DNA of 64,000 bases. Origin: Variovorax sp. RA8. GTDB lineage: Bacteria; Pseudomonadota; Gammaproteobacteria; Burkholderiales; Burkholderiaceae_C. The notes under the pieces are model-generated. The model saw only the letters and a list, made by a program, of their open reading frames with translations, had not been told where the DNA came from and ran no database searches. Positions 33,528 to 43,205 of the stretch are shown here, piece by piece. Both the position numbers and the translations under genes were made by a program. Location of the stretch: assembly GCF_901827175.1 (NCBI RefSeq), contig NZ_LR594662.1, positions 992,001-1,056,000 on the forward strand. Reading direction: 5' to 3'. Each line of letters starts with the position of its first letter. Position 1 is the stretch's first letter.

Positions 33528-35363
33528 ATGCGCCGTAGCGGCGAAGCCCTTCCCCCTGCCCATCACGCCTCGGCCAGCGAGCCGGCCCGGAGCGATCGCT
33601 CCGACTGGGCCACGCTGCGCCGGCTGTTTCCCTACCTCTGGCGCTACAAGTGGCGCGTCCTGGCCGCGCTGCTCTTCATGGTGGGAGCCAAGGTGGCCAA
33701 CGTCGGCGTGCCGGTGCTGCTCAAGAACCTGGTCGACACCATGACGCCCAAGCCCGACATGGCGCAGGCGCTGCTGGTGGTGCCGATCGCGCTGCTGGTC
33801 GCCTACGGGCTGCTGCGCTTCTCGACCTCGCTATTCGGGGAACTGCGCGAGCTGGTCTTCGCCAAGGCGACCGAGGGCGCGGCGCGCAGCATCTCGCTGG
33901 AGGTGTTCCGGCACCTGCATGCGCTGTCGCTGCGCTTCCACCTGGAGCGGCAGACCGGCGGCATGACGCGCGACATCGAGCGCGGCACGCGCGGCGTGCA
34001 TTCGCTGATCTCGATGTCGCTCTACAGCATCGTGCCCACCATCATCGAGCTGACGCTGGTGCTGACGATCCTGGGCGTGAAGTTCGACGCGCTCTTCGTC
34101 TGGATCACGGGTGTCGCGCTGGTGCTCTACATCGCGTTCACCGTCACGGTGACCGAGTGGCGCACCCAATTCCGCAGGACCATGAACGAGCTCGACTCGG
34201 TGGCGCAGAGCCGCGCCATCGATTCGCTGCTGAACTACGAGACGGTCAAGTACTTCAACAACGAGGAGTTCGAGGCGGGCCGCTACGACGCGAGTCTCGA
34301 CCGCTACCGCCGCGCCGCCATCAAGAGCCAGAGGACGCTGAGCCTGCTCAACACCGGCCAGCAGCTGCTGATCGCGGTGAGCCTGGTGCTGATGCTGTGG
34401 CGCGCGACCGCGGGCGTGGTCGAGGGCCGGATGACGCTGGGCGACCTGGTCATGGTCAACGCCTTCATGATCCAGCTGTACATCCCGCTCAACTTCCTGG
34501 GCGTGATCTACCGCGAGATCAAGCAGAGCCTGACCGACCTCGACAAGATGTTCGTGCTGATGGAGAAGGAGCGCGAGGTGCGCGATGCGCCGGGCGCCCG
34601 GCCGCTTGCGGGGCGCGATGCCAGCGTGCGCTTCGAGGACGTGAGCTTTGCCTACGAGCCCGCTCGGCCGATCCTGAAGCATGTGAGCTTCGAGATCCCG
34701 GCCGGCAAGACGGTGGCGGTGGTCGGGCCCTCGGGCTCGGGCAAGTCCACGCTGGCGCGGCTGCTCTACCGCTTCTACGACGTCCAGCAGGGCCGCATCC
34801 TCATCGGCGGCGAGGACATCCGCGAGGTGACCCAGGCCAGCGTGCGCCAGGCCATCGGCATCGTGCCGCAGGACACGGTGCTCTTCAACGACACCATCGA
34901 ATACAACATCGCCTACGGCCGTCCCGGCGCGAGCCATGCCGAGGTCGAGCAGGCGGCGCGGGCCGCGCGCATCCACGACTTCATCGCCGCGACGCCCAAG
35001 GGCTACGAGACGCCGGTCGGCGAGCGCGGCCTCAAGCTCTCCGGCGGCGAGAAGCAGCGGGTAGCGATCGCGCGCACGCTGCTGAAGGACCCGCCGATCC
35101 TGATCTTCGATGAGGCGACCTCGGCGCTGGACTCGGCCAACGAACGCGCGATCCAGGCCGAGCTCAAGAGCGCGGCGCAGAACAAGACCACTTTGGTGAT
35201 CGCGCACCGGCTCTCGACCGTGGTCGACGCGCACGAGATCCTGGTGCTCGAAAGCGGCGTGATCGTCGAGCGCGGCACCCATGCGCAGCTGCTCGCCAGG
35301 GACGCGCGCTATGCCCAGATGTGGGCCCTGCAGCAGATCGAGGCTGCCGAGCCCGTTCTTTGA
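33528..35363 (+). CDS. Atm1/ABCB7-type ABC exporter (fused membrane and ATPase domains)
   Basis: The 611-residue half-transporter has a six-helix membrane domain (about 40-330) with the Atm1-type coupling and binding segments RFHLERQTGGMTRDIERGTR and LLNYETVKYFNNEEFE, which mark this subfamily. The ATPase domain has Walker [10 protein letters not shown] near residue 404, signature LSGGEKQRVAIARTLL, and Walker B ILIFDEATSALD. It should work as a homodimer in the inner membrane. Known members export glutathione-linked metals or sulfur compounds and aid metal tolerance. Substrate here is inferred from the family only. Confidence 0.92.
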   Translation: MRRSGEALPPAHHASASEPARSDRSDWATLRRLFPYLWRYKWRVLAALLFMVGAKVANVGVPVLLKNLVDTMTPKPDMAQALLVVPIALLVAYGLLRFSTSLFGELRELVFAKATEGAARSISLEVFRHLHALSLRFHLERQTGGMTRDIERGTRGVHSLISMSLYSIVPTIIELTLVLTILGVKFDALFVWITGVALVLYIAFTVTVTEWRTQFRRTMNELDSVAQSRAIDSLLNYETVKYFNNEEFEAGRYDASLDRYRRAAIKSQRTLSLLNTGQQLLIAVSLVLMLWRATAGVVEGRMTLGDLVMVNAFMIQLYIPLNFLGVIYREIKQSLTDLDKMFVLMEKEREVRDAPGARPLAGRDASVRFEDVSFAYEPARPILKHVSFEIPAGKTVAVVGPSGSGKSTLARLLYRFYDVQQGRILIGGEDIREVTQASVRQAIGIVPQDTVLFNDTIEYNIAYGRPGASHAEVEQAARAARIHDFIAATPKGYETPVGERGLKLSGGEKQRVAIARTLLKDPPILIFDEATSALDSANERAIQAELKSAAQNKTTLVIAHRLSTVVDAHEILVLESGVIVERGTHAQLLARDARYAQMWALQQIEAAEPVL

Positions 35364-35386
35364 TTCCCACTGTTTCCGGAGATCGG

Positions 35387-36325
35387 ATGCCCGACAAGAT
35401 TCCCCTCCTGGTGCTCAACAGCCTCTCGAGCGCGCACCAGGCACAGATTGCCGCCGTCTATGACATGACTTACGCGCCCACGGCGGCCGAGCGCGCGGCC
35501 GCCATCGCCGCGCACGGCGCCCGTTACCGCGCGGTGCTGACCATCGGCGTGCTCGGGCTCACGCCCGACGAGCTGGCAGCGATGCCGAAGGTCGAGCTGA
35601 TCTGCGCGATGGGCGCAGGCTACGAGTGCCTGCCACTGGAGGCGGCGCGCTCGCGGGGCATCGCGCTCGCCAACGGTGCCGGCACCAACGACGACTGCGT
35701 GGCCGACCATGCCTTCGGCCTGCTGATCGGCATCGTGCGCGGCATCCGCATGCTCGACCGGAAGTGTCGCGAGGGCGTGTGGCGCGAGGCGATCCCGCAG
35801 CCGCCCAATGTCTCGGGCAAGCGCCTGGGCATCCTCGGCCTCGGCACCATCGGCCAGAAGATCGCCAAGCGCGCCGCCGGCTTCGACATGGAGGTCGGCT
35901 ACCACAACCGCAAGCCGCGCGAGGGCGTGGCGCACCGCTACTTCGGCAGCCTGATGGCGCTGGCCGGCTGGGCGGACGTGCTGATGGTCGCCACGCCGGG
36001 CGGCCCGGGCACGCGGCACCTGGTCGATGCCGGCATCCTCGATGCGCTCGGGCCGCAGGGCTTCCTGGTCAACATCTCGCGCGGCAGCGTGGTCGACACC
36101 GAGGCGCTCGCCGCCGCGCTGCGCGAGGGGCGCATCGCCGGCGCCGGGCTCGACGTCTACGAAAGCGAGCCCATGCGCCCCGAGCCGTTGATCGGCCTGG
36201 ACAACGTGCTGCTGACGCCGCACATGGCCGGCTGGTCGCCCGAGGCCACGCAGGCCTCGGTAGACCGCTTCATGGCGAATGCCGAAGGGCATTTCGCCGG
36301 TCGCGGTGTGGTGTCGCCGATCTGA
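35387..36325 (+). CDS. D-isomer-specific 2-hydroxyacid dehydrogenase
   Basis: The 312-residue enzyme has the NAD(P)-binding glycine motif GILGLGTIG near residue 148 and the catalytic Arg-Glu-His set: NISRGSVVDTEAL, GLDVYESEP and LTPHMAGWS. It resembles glyoxylate/hydroxypyruvate reductases. A GGAG site precedes the ATG, 23 bp after the ABC exporter. The gene is not obviously linked to either neighbour's function; it may be co-transcribed with the exporter. Substrate specificity cannot be read from the sequence. Confidence 0.9.
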   Translation: MPDKIPLLVLNSLSSAHQAQIAAVYDMTYAPTAAERAAAIAAHGARYRAVLTIGVLGLTPDELAAMPKVELICAMGAGYECLPLEAARSRGIALANGAGTNDDCVADHAFGLLIGIVRGIRMLDRKCREGVWREAIPQPPNVSGKRLGILGLGTIGQKIAKRAAGFDMEVGYHNRKPREGVAHRYFGSLMALAGWADVLMVATPGGPGTRHLVDAGILDALGPQGFLVNISRGSVVDTEALAAALREGRIAGAGLDVYESEPMRPEPLIGLDNVLLTPHMAGWSPEATQASVDRFMANAEGHFAGRGVVSPI

Positions 36326-36380
36326 AGGTCGGATGTGCCCGCCGCCAGGCGGGCCCGACCCGCGTTGGCATCCCTCTTGC

Positions 36381-36402
36381 TAATTGAGCGAACGATTAAT
36401 TA
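36381..36402. promoter_or_regulatory. TetR-type operator candidate upstream of the ABC/nic operon
   Basis: Read on the minus strand this site contains ATTAATCGTTCGCTCAAT. It matches the sequence at 46462-46479 in front of the TetR gene at 15 of 18 positions (shared pattern ATTAATCGYTCGYTYAAT) and is imperfectly self-complementary. It lies about 135 bp before the binding-protein gene. The shared sequence 10 kb away makes it a good candidate for control of the operon by that TetR protein. Confidence 0.6.
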
Positions 36403-36457
36403 AAGCCCCGGGTTAACCCCATCTCGGTGCACGAGGAGCACGGCTAATCTTCCGTTT

Positions 36458-36479
36458 TAATTAATTAGGTGATTAATTA
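36458..36479. promoter_or_regulatory. A/T-rich inverted repeat in the ABC/nic promoter
   Basis: Perfect 8-nt arms TAATTAAT and ATTAATTA flank TAGGTG. The sequence is strikingly A/T-rich for this genome and lies 57 bp before the start of the binding-protein gene. It may be a second regulator site or promoter element; its resemblance to the neighbouring TetR-type site is partial. Confidence 0.45.
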
Positions 36480-36535
36480 GTTCAAAGCCCTGCCGGCTCT
36501 CTGGCCACGGGCATTCCCCTTGATTGGAGATTGAG

Positions 36536-37672
36536 ATGCAGAAGTGGATGCGTATGTTCGGCGCGGCGGGCGTTCTCGGCCTGGCCGCAGGCGGCGCCTG
36601 GGCGCAAGACACGGTGAAGGTCGGTGTGATCCAGCCGCTGACCGGCTCGGTGGCCTACAACGGCCAGGCCTTCGTGAGCGGTGCCAAGCTGGCGGTGGAG
36701 CGGCGCAATGCCGCCGGCGGCGTGTTCGGGCGCAAGGTCGAGCTGGTGATCGAGGACGGCCAGTGCCGCCCGGCCAACTCGGTCAACGCGGCCGAGAAGC
36801 TGATCCAGCGCGACAAGGTCGTGGCGCTGGCAGGCGCCTTCTGCAGCTCGGCCACCGCGGCAGTGATGCCGGTGGCGGAGAAGTACAAGGTGCCGCTGTT
36901 GACCGGCGTGTCGTCGAAGGCCGACCTCACCGACAAGGGCATGCAGTACTTCTTCCGCTCGGCAGAGACCGACAGGCTCATGTCGAAGACCTTCAGCAAG
37001 ATCCTGGCCGAGAAGCTGCAGCTCAAGACCGTCGCCTACATCGGCGTGAACGACGACTGGGGCCGTGGTGGGGTCGAGGACTTCTCCAAGGACCTCGGCG
37101 CGCTGGGCGTGAAGACCGTGATGAAGGAATACTTCGACCACGGCGCGACCGACTTCTACACGCTGCTCACCAAGCTCAAGGCCAGCAATGCCGACGGCGT
37201 GTTCGTCGCGGCGGAGACGCAGGATGGCTCGATCCTGGTCAAGCAGTTCAAGGAGTTCGGCCTCAAGACCAAGATCTTCGGCGTCGGCTCCTGGGCGACG
37301 GCGGACTTCGTCGGCCTGGCCGGCGAGGCTTCCGAGGGCATCTACGCCGCCGTTCCCTACGCGTCGAGCCTGCCGGGCGAGCGCAACAAGGCCTTCGTCG
37401 ATCTCTACGCCACCAGCTACAAGGAGAAGCCGGGCAAGTACGGCGCGGCCGGCTACAACGCGCTCAACATCATGATGGAAGCGCTCGCGCGCGCCGGCAA
37501 GGCGGAGCCCGAGGCGGTGCGTGATGCGCTGCGCAAGACCGACTACGCCGCCCCCAACGGCCGCTACCGCTTCACCGAGAAGGGGGAGGGCTATGGCTTC
37601 GACGTGGTGCTGGTGCAGATCGTGAACAAGGAACCGCGCGTCGTCGCCCAGAGCGCGACCGAGAAGCCCTGA
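36536..37672 (+). CDS. Branched-chain-type ABC transporter substrate-binding protein (nic-linked)
   Basis: The 378-residue type-I periplasmic binding protein starts with a signal peptide (MQKWMRMFGAAGVLGLAAGG, cleavage near AWAQ) and shows the LivJ/K layout: VGVIQPLTGSVAYNGQAFVSGAKLA at the mature N-terminus, AFCSSATAAVMPVAEKY in the hinge-side pocket, and ASWA/ATADFVGLAG late. A GGAG site precedes the ATG. It is first of a ten-gene run ending in the nicotinate-degrading enzymes, so nicotinate, 6-hydroxynicotinate or a related pyridine acid is the most likely ligand rather than leucine. Confidence 0.87.
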   Translation: MQKWMRMFGAAGVLGLAAGGAWAQDTVKVGVIQPLTGSVAYNGQAFVSGAKLAVERRNAAGGVFGRKVELVIEDGQCRPANSVNAAEKLIQRDKVVALAGAFCSSATAAVMPVAEKYKVPLLTGVSSKADLTDKGMQYFFRSAETDRLMSKTFSKILAEKLQLKTVAYIGVNDDWGRGGVEDFSKDLGALGVKTVMKEYFDHGATDFYTLLTKLKASNADGVFVAAETQDGSILVKQFKEFGLKTKIFGVGSWATADFVGLAGEASEGIYAAVPYASSLPGERNKAFVDLYATSYKEKPGKYGAAGYNALNIMMEALARAGKAEPEAVRDALRKTDYAAPNGRYRFTEKGEGYGFDVVLVQIVNKEPRVVAQSATEKP

Positions 37673-37680
37673 GGACCGGC

Positions 37681-38553
37681 ATGGAGCAGCTGCCACAGTA
37701 TCTCGTCAACGGCCTGGTGACGGGCTCCTTCTACGCCCTGTCGGCCCTGGGCCTGACGCTGATCCTCGGCCTCATGCGCGTCGTCAACTTCGCGCATGGC
37801 GAGCTGTACATGATGGGCGGCGTCATGGGCTGGTGGGCGACCACGCGGCTCGGCCTCGACTTCTTCACCGGGCTGCTGCTGGTGGCCGTCGCGATGGGCG
37901 CCTTCGGCTGGCTGGTGGACCGCCTGCTGATCGAGCGCATCCGCGACCAGGGCGAGGAGCCCGGCATCCTGCTGACCATCGGCCTGTCGATCTTCCTGGC
38001 CAACACCGCGCTGCTGATGGTCGGCACCGCGCCGTTGAAAGTGGAGGCCCCGATCGCCGCGGGACCGGTCTTCCTCGGCACGGTGGTGCTCACCAAGCTG
38101 CGCCTGTTCGCGGTCGCGGTGTGCGCGCTGCTGATCGTGGCCGCCTGGCTCACGATCCACAAGACCCGGCTCGGCCGCGCGATGCGCGCCACCTTCCAGG
38201 ATCCGATGGCCGCGCGGCTGGTGGGCATCCGCACCTCCAGCGTCTACGCCAGCACCTTCGCCATGGGCACGGTGATCGCCTCGATGGCGGGCATGCTGCT
38301 CGGCTCGATCTACTCGGCGCAAGTGTCGGTGGGCGGGCTGGTGAGCATGAAGGCCTTCGTGGTCGTGATCCTCGGCGGCATGGGCAGCTTTGCCGGCGCC
38401 ATCGCGGGCGGCCTGCTGCTCGGCGTGGCGGAGGCGCTGTGGGGCGGCTACGTCGCCACCGGCTGGGTCGACATCATCGGCTTCGCGCTGGTGATCCTGG
38501 CCCTGGTGTTCCGGCCCTACGGCCTCTTCTCCAAGCGGGTGGAGCGGGCATGA
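37681..38553 (+). CDS. livH: Branched-chain-type ABC permease LivH
   Basis: The 290-residue integral membrane protein has the LivH pattern: NGLVTGSFYALSALGLTLIL near the N-terminus, VNFAHGELYMMGG near residue 35, and the coupling region FVVVILGGMGSFAGAIAGG near residue 225. It overlaps livM by 4 bp. It forms half of the inner-membrane channel of the nic-linked importer. Confidence 0.92.
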   Translation: MEQLPQYLVNGLVTGSFYALSALGLTLILGLMRVVNFAHGELYMMGGVMGWWATTRLGLDFFTGLLLVAVAMGAFGWLVDRLLIERIRDQGEEPGILLTIGLSIFLANTALLMVGTAPLKVEAPIAAGPVFLGTVVLTKLRLFAVAVCALLIVAAWLTIHKTRLGRAMRATFQDPMAARLVGIRTSSVYASTFAMGTVIASMAGMLLGSIYSAQVSVGGLVSMKAFVVVILGGMGSFAGAIAGGLLLGVAEALWGGYVATGWVDIIGFALVILALVFRPYGLFSKRVERA

Positions 38554-39545
38554 AATTCGAACGACGCTGTCTCTGGGCGCTGATGCTGCTCGCAGCCCTG
38601 GTGCCCTTGCTGGTGCGCGACCAGTACCTGCTGCACATCGCCATCATGGTGCTGTTCTACGCGGTGCTCGCCACCAGCCTCAACCTGGTGGTGGGCTACG
38701 TCGGGGAGTTCTCGCTCGGCCATACCGCCTTCCTCGGCACGGGTGCCTATGCGGCGGCCCTGCTGTCGACCGTCCACGGCTGGCCGATCTGGGCCACCAT
38801 CCCGGTCGCGGGTGCACTGGCGGCGCTGATGGGTGTGATCATCGGCGGCATCACCTTGCGGCTGCAGGGGCCGTTCTTCGTGATCGTGACCCTGTCCTTC
38901 GCCGAGGTGCTGCGCCTCGTCGCGGACAACTGGATCGCCCTCACCAACGGGCCGATGGGCATCGCAGGCGTGCCGCAGCCGGCACTGCTGGCGGAGGCCG
39001 GCAACCTCGGGGCGAAGCAGTTCTACTACGCCGTCGCCTGGGTGCTGCTGGCGATCGCCCTGTACCTGTCGTACCGTTTCGTGAACTCGAATGCGGGGCG
39101 CGCCGCCGTCGCGATCCGCGAGAACCGCTACGTCGCGCAATCGATCGGCATCCGGCCGCTGACCTACTCGATGTTCGCGCTGGTGCTCGGCGCGTTCCTG
39201 TCGGGCATGGCCGGCGGCTTCTATGCGCACTACATCTCCTTCGTCGGCCCCGAGGTGTTCCGCTTCGCCTTCATGGTCAGCATGATCATCATGGTGCTGA
39301 TCGGCGGCAAGGGCACGCTGGTGGGGCCGCTGATCGGTGCGCTGCTGGTGACCTTCCTGGAGGAGTACCTGCGGGAAGCGAAGGAGCTGCGCCTGTCCCT
39401 CTTCGGGCTGGCGGTGATCGCGATCGTGCTCTTCCTGCCGCGCGGCCTGATGGGCTTCATCACGCGGCGCCGGGAGACCCGTGCCGTGGCTGCCGCGCCC
39501 GCCGCCCCCGCGGCCGCGCCGCGTGCGACCCGGAGGCCTGCATGA
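38550..39545 (+). CDS. livM: Branched-chain-type ABC permease LivM
   Basis: The 331-residue membrane protein carries the LivM hallmarks ATSLNLVVGYVGEFSLGH near residue 42 and the coupling segment IMVLIGGKGTLVGPLIGALL near residue 255. The C-terminal 25 residues are an Ala/Pro/Arg-rich tail. Its ATG overlaps livH and its stop overlaps livG, each by 4 bp, so expression is coupled. A longer frame reading back through livH is a shadow. Confidence 0.92.
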   Translation: MKFERRCLWALMLLAALVPLLVRDQYLLHIAIMVLFYAVLATSLNLVVGYVGEFSLGHTAFLGTGAYAAALLSTVHGWPIWATIPVAGALAALMGVIIGGITLRLQGPFFVIVTLSFAEVLRLVADNWIALTNGPMGIAGVPQPALLAEAGNLGAKQFYYAVAWVLLAIALYLSYRFVNSNAGRAAVAIRENRYVAQSIGIRPLTYSMFALVLGAFLSGMAGGFYAHYISFVGPEVFRFAFMVSMIIMVLIGGKGTLVGPLIGALLVTFLEEYLREAKELRLSLFGLAVIAIVLFLPRGLMGFITRRRETRAVAAAPAAPAAAPRATRRPA

Positions 39546-40317
39546 ACGCGGCGGGCACCCTGGAGGTCCGCGGCCTCAGCAAGTCCTTCGGCGGCATCCA
39601 TGCCGTGAAGGACATCAGCTTCGATGTCCAGCCCGGCGAGATCGTCGGCCTGATCGGCCCCAACGGCGCGGGCAAGACCACCTGCTTCAACCTGATCACC
39701 GGCTTCTACTCGCCGAGCGAGGGCAGGGTGCACTTCCGCGGCAGCGACGTGACGGGCGAGAAGCCCTACCGCATGGCGCGCCTGGGCATCGTGCGCAGCT
39801 TCCAGAAGACCAACATCCTGAAGTCGTTGACGGTGTTCGAGAACGTGCTCGCCGGGCACTACCTCGAGGCGCGCCAGCCGCTCTGGCGCACCTTCTTCCC
39901 GGGCGCGCGCGTGCGCCGCACCGAGCATGCCGTGCGCGAGAGCGCGGAGCGGATCGTGCACACCATGGGGCTGGGGCAGCGCATGGACGTTCCGGCTTAC
40001 ATGCTGTCGTGCGGCGAGCTTCGCCTGCTCGAAGTGGCGCTGGCGCTGTCCGCCAAGCCCGAGATCCTGATGCTCGACGAGCCCGCGGCCGGCCTCAACA
40101 GCCAGGAAGCGAAGACCTTCGGCGAGATCCTGAAAAAGCTGCGCGGCCCTTTCGTGCAGTCGATCCTGATCGTGGAGCACAACATGGGCCTGGTGATGGG
40201 CGTGTGCGACCGCGTGGTGGTGATGCACTTCGGCGAGAAGCTGGCCGAGGGCGCGCCGGCCGAGGTGCAGAGCGACGCACGCGTGATCGAGGCCTATCTG
40301 GGCGGAGGAAGGAAGTC

Positions 40318-40321
<4 letters not shown>
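39542..40321 (+). CDS. livG: ABC transporter ATPase LivG
   Basis: The 259-residue ATPase has Walker A GPNGAGKTT near residue 40, the signature region YMLSCGELRLLEVALALSAK and Walker B ILMLDEPAAGLN. The signature reads LSCGE instead of LSGGE, a small departure at one residue. LivG-type sequence is clear from VRSFQKTNILKSLTVFENV. It overlaps livM and livF by 4 bp each. Confidence 0.91.
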
Positions 40322-41079
<758 letters not shown>

Positions 41080-41154
41080 GCCGCACGACCGCTCCGAAGG
41101 CGAAGGTATTCCAGTGAGTCGCATGGGCGCTGCCCTCGCCCTGCGGCCTTCATC

Positions 41155-41170
41155 GAACAACGATTCGTTC
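41155..41170. promoter_or_regulatory. Dyad upstream of nicC, possible internal operator
   Basis: GAAC and GTTC arms (outer) enclose the perfect palindrome AACGATTCGTT (41159-41169). It lies 27 bp before nicC in the only long gap of the ten-gene run. It shares TTCG.TCAA with the TetR-type site upstream of the operon, but matches only about 10 of 18 positions. A second promoter for the nic enzymes is possible. Confidence 0.35.
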
Positions 41171-41196
41171 AAAAGCAATCCAACAGGAGATCTGGT

Positions 41197-42426
41197 ATGA
41201 GCAAAGCAATGCGCGTGGGCATCGTCGGCGGCGGCATCGGCGGCGTCGCGCTGGCGCGGGCGCTGCGGCTGCGCGGCATCGAAGCCCACGTTTTCGAGCG
41301 CGCCCCCGCCTTCGGCGAGATCGGCGCGGGCGTGCAGATGACGCCCAATGCCGCCAAGGTGCTGAAGGCCCTGGGCGTGGGCGATGGGCTGGAGCGCATC
41401 GGCTTCCTGCCCGAGGCGATGGTCGGGCGCAACTGGAACGACGCTCGCGAGCTGTTCCGCACCCCGCTGCGCGAGGTGTGCCCGCGGCTCTTCGGCGCCG
41501 GCTTCTATCACGTGCACCGCGCCGACCTGCATGCGATCCTGTGCGAAGGCATCCCGGCGGACCGCGTGCGCTTCGACGTGCAGTGCACGGGCGTCGAGCA
41601 GCGCGGCGAGCGGGCGGTTGCACAGTTCTCGGACGGCACCCGCTTCGAGGCCGACCTGATCGTCGGCGCCGACGGCATCCATTCGGCGGTGCGCGATTCG
41701 CTGTGGGGCAGGGCGGATGCGCGCTTCACCGGCCACATGTGCTGGCGCGCGCTGGTGCCGGTGGAGCAGCATCCGCTGCCTTTCGTGAGCCCGGACGCCT
41801 CGTTCTGGATGGGGCCGAAGGCGCACATCGTGACCTACTACGTGAAGGGCGGCGCGGCCGTCAACATCGTGGCCGTCAACGAGAGCGCGAAATGGGTGGC
41901 CGAGTCGTGGACCGAGCCCAGCACGCGCGAGGAACTGCTGGCCGCCTATGCGGGCTGGCACCCGAACATCATCCGCCTCTTCGAGCGCACCGACACTTCG
42001 CAGATCTTCAAGTGGGGGCTGTTCGACCGCGACCCGATGACCGCCTGGTCGCAGGGGCGGGTCACGCTGCTGGGCGACGCGGCGCATCCGATGCTGCCTT
42101 TCCTGTCGCAGGGGGCGGCGATGGCGATCGAGGACGCCTACGTGCTGGCGGCCGCGCTGGCCCACCACGCCGGCGACTGCGCGGCCGCACTGCGCGCCTA
42201 CGAGGCCGAGCGGCTCCCGCGCACCGCCCGCGTGCAGCTCGAGGCGCGCGAGCGGGGCCGCACCTATCACCTGTCCACACCCGAGGAGCAGCGCCAGCGC
42301 GACCTGGCCTTCCAGCAGCAGCAGGCGAAGAACCCGAACGCCGTGGGCATCAAGGCCGAGTGGGTCTACGAATACGACGCGACCCGCTGCGAGGAACGCT
42401 TCGACACCGTGGCCTCGGCGGCCTGA
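41197..42426 (+). CDS. nicC: 6-Hydroxynicotinate 3-monooxygenase, NicC-type flavoprotein
   Basis: The 409-residue class A flavin monooxygenase has the FAD/NADH motifs VGIVGGGIGGVALARALRLR (residues 6-25), GADGIHSAVRD near residue 160, and GDAAHPMLPFLSQGAAMAIE near residue 290. The C-terminal WVYEYDA resembles the end of Pseudomonas NicC (WVYGYD). NicC decarboxylates and hydroxylates 6-hydroxynicotinate to 2,5-dihydroxypyridine. The four downstream genes encode every later step, which makes this call firm. It is about 25 residues longer than Pseudomonas NicC. An AGGAG site precedes the ATG. Genes for nicotinate hydroxylase (nicAB) are not in the window. Confidence 0.87.
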   Translation: MSKAMRVGIVGGGIGGVALARALRLRGIEAHVFERAPAFGEIGAGVQMTPNAAKVLKALGVGDGLERIGFLPEAMVGRNWNDARELFRTPLREVCPRLFGAGFYHVHRADLHAILCEGIPADRVRFDVQCTGVEQRGERAVAQFSDGTRFEADLIVGADGIHSAVRDSLWGRADARFTGHMCWRALVPVEQHPLPFVSPDASFWMGPKAHIVTYYVKGGAAVNIVAVNESAKWVAESWTEPSTREELLAAYAGWHPNIIRLFERTDTSQIFKWGLFDRDPMTAWSQGRVTLLGDAAHPMLPFLSQGAAMAIEDAYVLAAALAHHAGDCAAALRAYEAERLPRTARVQLEARERGRTYHLSTPEEQRQRDLAFQQQQAKNPNAVGIKAEWVYEYDATRCEERFDTVASAA

Positions 42427-42440
42427 ACCGGAGGATGAAC

Positions 42441-43205
42441 ATGAAGAGCTACCGCATCGGCCAGATCGTGCCGAGTTCCAACACCACGATGGAGACCGAG
42501 ATCCCCGCCATGCTGCGCCTGCGCGAGCAGGTGCGGCCGGAACGCTTCACCTTCCATTCGGCACGCATGCGCATGAAGCAGGTCAACAAGGAGGAGCTCG
42601 CGGCCATGGACGCCGAGTCCGACCGCTGCGCGCTGGAGCTCAGCGACGCGCGCGTGGACGTGCTCGGCTATGCGTGTCTGGTCGCCATCATGGCGATGGG
42701 CCGCGGCTATCACCGCCAGTCGGAGACCCGCCTGCGCGCGGCCACTGCCGGCAACCAGGGCGAGGCGCCGGTGGTCACCAGCGCCGGCGCCCTGGTGGAT
42801 GCGCTGCGCGTCATCGGTGCGCGCCGCATCGCGCTGGTCGCGCCGTACATGGTGCCGCTGACCAAGCTGGTGATCGACTACATCGAGCACGAAGGCTTCG
42901 AGGTGGCGGACTGGCGGGCGCTGGAGATCCCCGACAACCTGGAGGTCGGCCGCCACGATCCGGCGCGGCTGCCGGGCATCGTGGCCGGCATGAAGACCTC
43001 GGACGTGGATGCGATCGTGCTGTCTGCCTGCGTCCAGATGCCCTCGCTGCCGGCGATCGCGCGCGTCGAGGCGGCCACCGGCAAGCCGGTGGTCACGGCC
43101 GCCGTGGCCACGACCTACGCGATGCTCGGCGCGCTCGGCCTGGAGCCCGTGGTGCCCGGCGCAGGCGCGCTGCTTTCCGGCGCCTATGCGGGAGCGAAGC
43201 GATGA
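42441..43205 (+). CDS. nicE: Maleate cis-trans isomerase
   Basis: The 254-residue protein belongs to the Asp/Glu racemase superfamily and has the maleate-isomerase catalytic cysteines at Cys79 (GYACLVAIMAMG) and Cys197 (LSACVQMPSLPAI), with the 118-residue spacing seen in characterised isomerases, plus the substrate segment PSSNTTMETEIP at residues 11-22. It turns maleate into fumarate, the last step of nicotinate breakdown. GGAGG lies directly against the ATG at 42435, so the second ATG at 42441 has proper spacing and is preferred. Confidence 0.92.
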   Translation: MKSYRIGQIVPSSNTTMETEIPAMLRLREQVRPERFTFHSARMRMKQVNKEELAAMDAESDRCALELSDARVDVLGYACLVAIMAMGRGYHRQSETRLRAATAGNQGEAPVVTSAGALVDALRVIGARRIALVAPYMVPLTKLVIDYIEHEGFEVADWRALEIPDNLEVGRHDPARLPGIVAGMKTSDVDAIVLSACVQMPSLPAIARVEAATGKPVVTAAVATTYAMLGALGLEPVVPGAGALLSGAYAGAKR

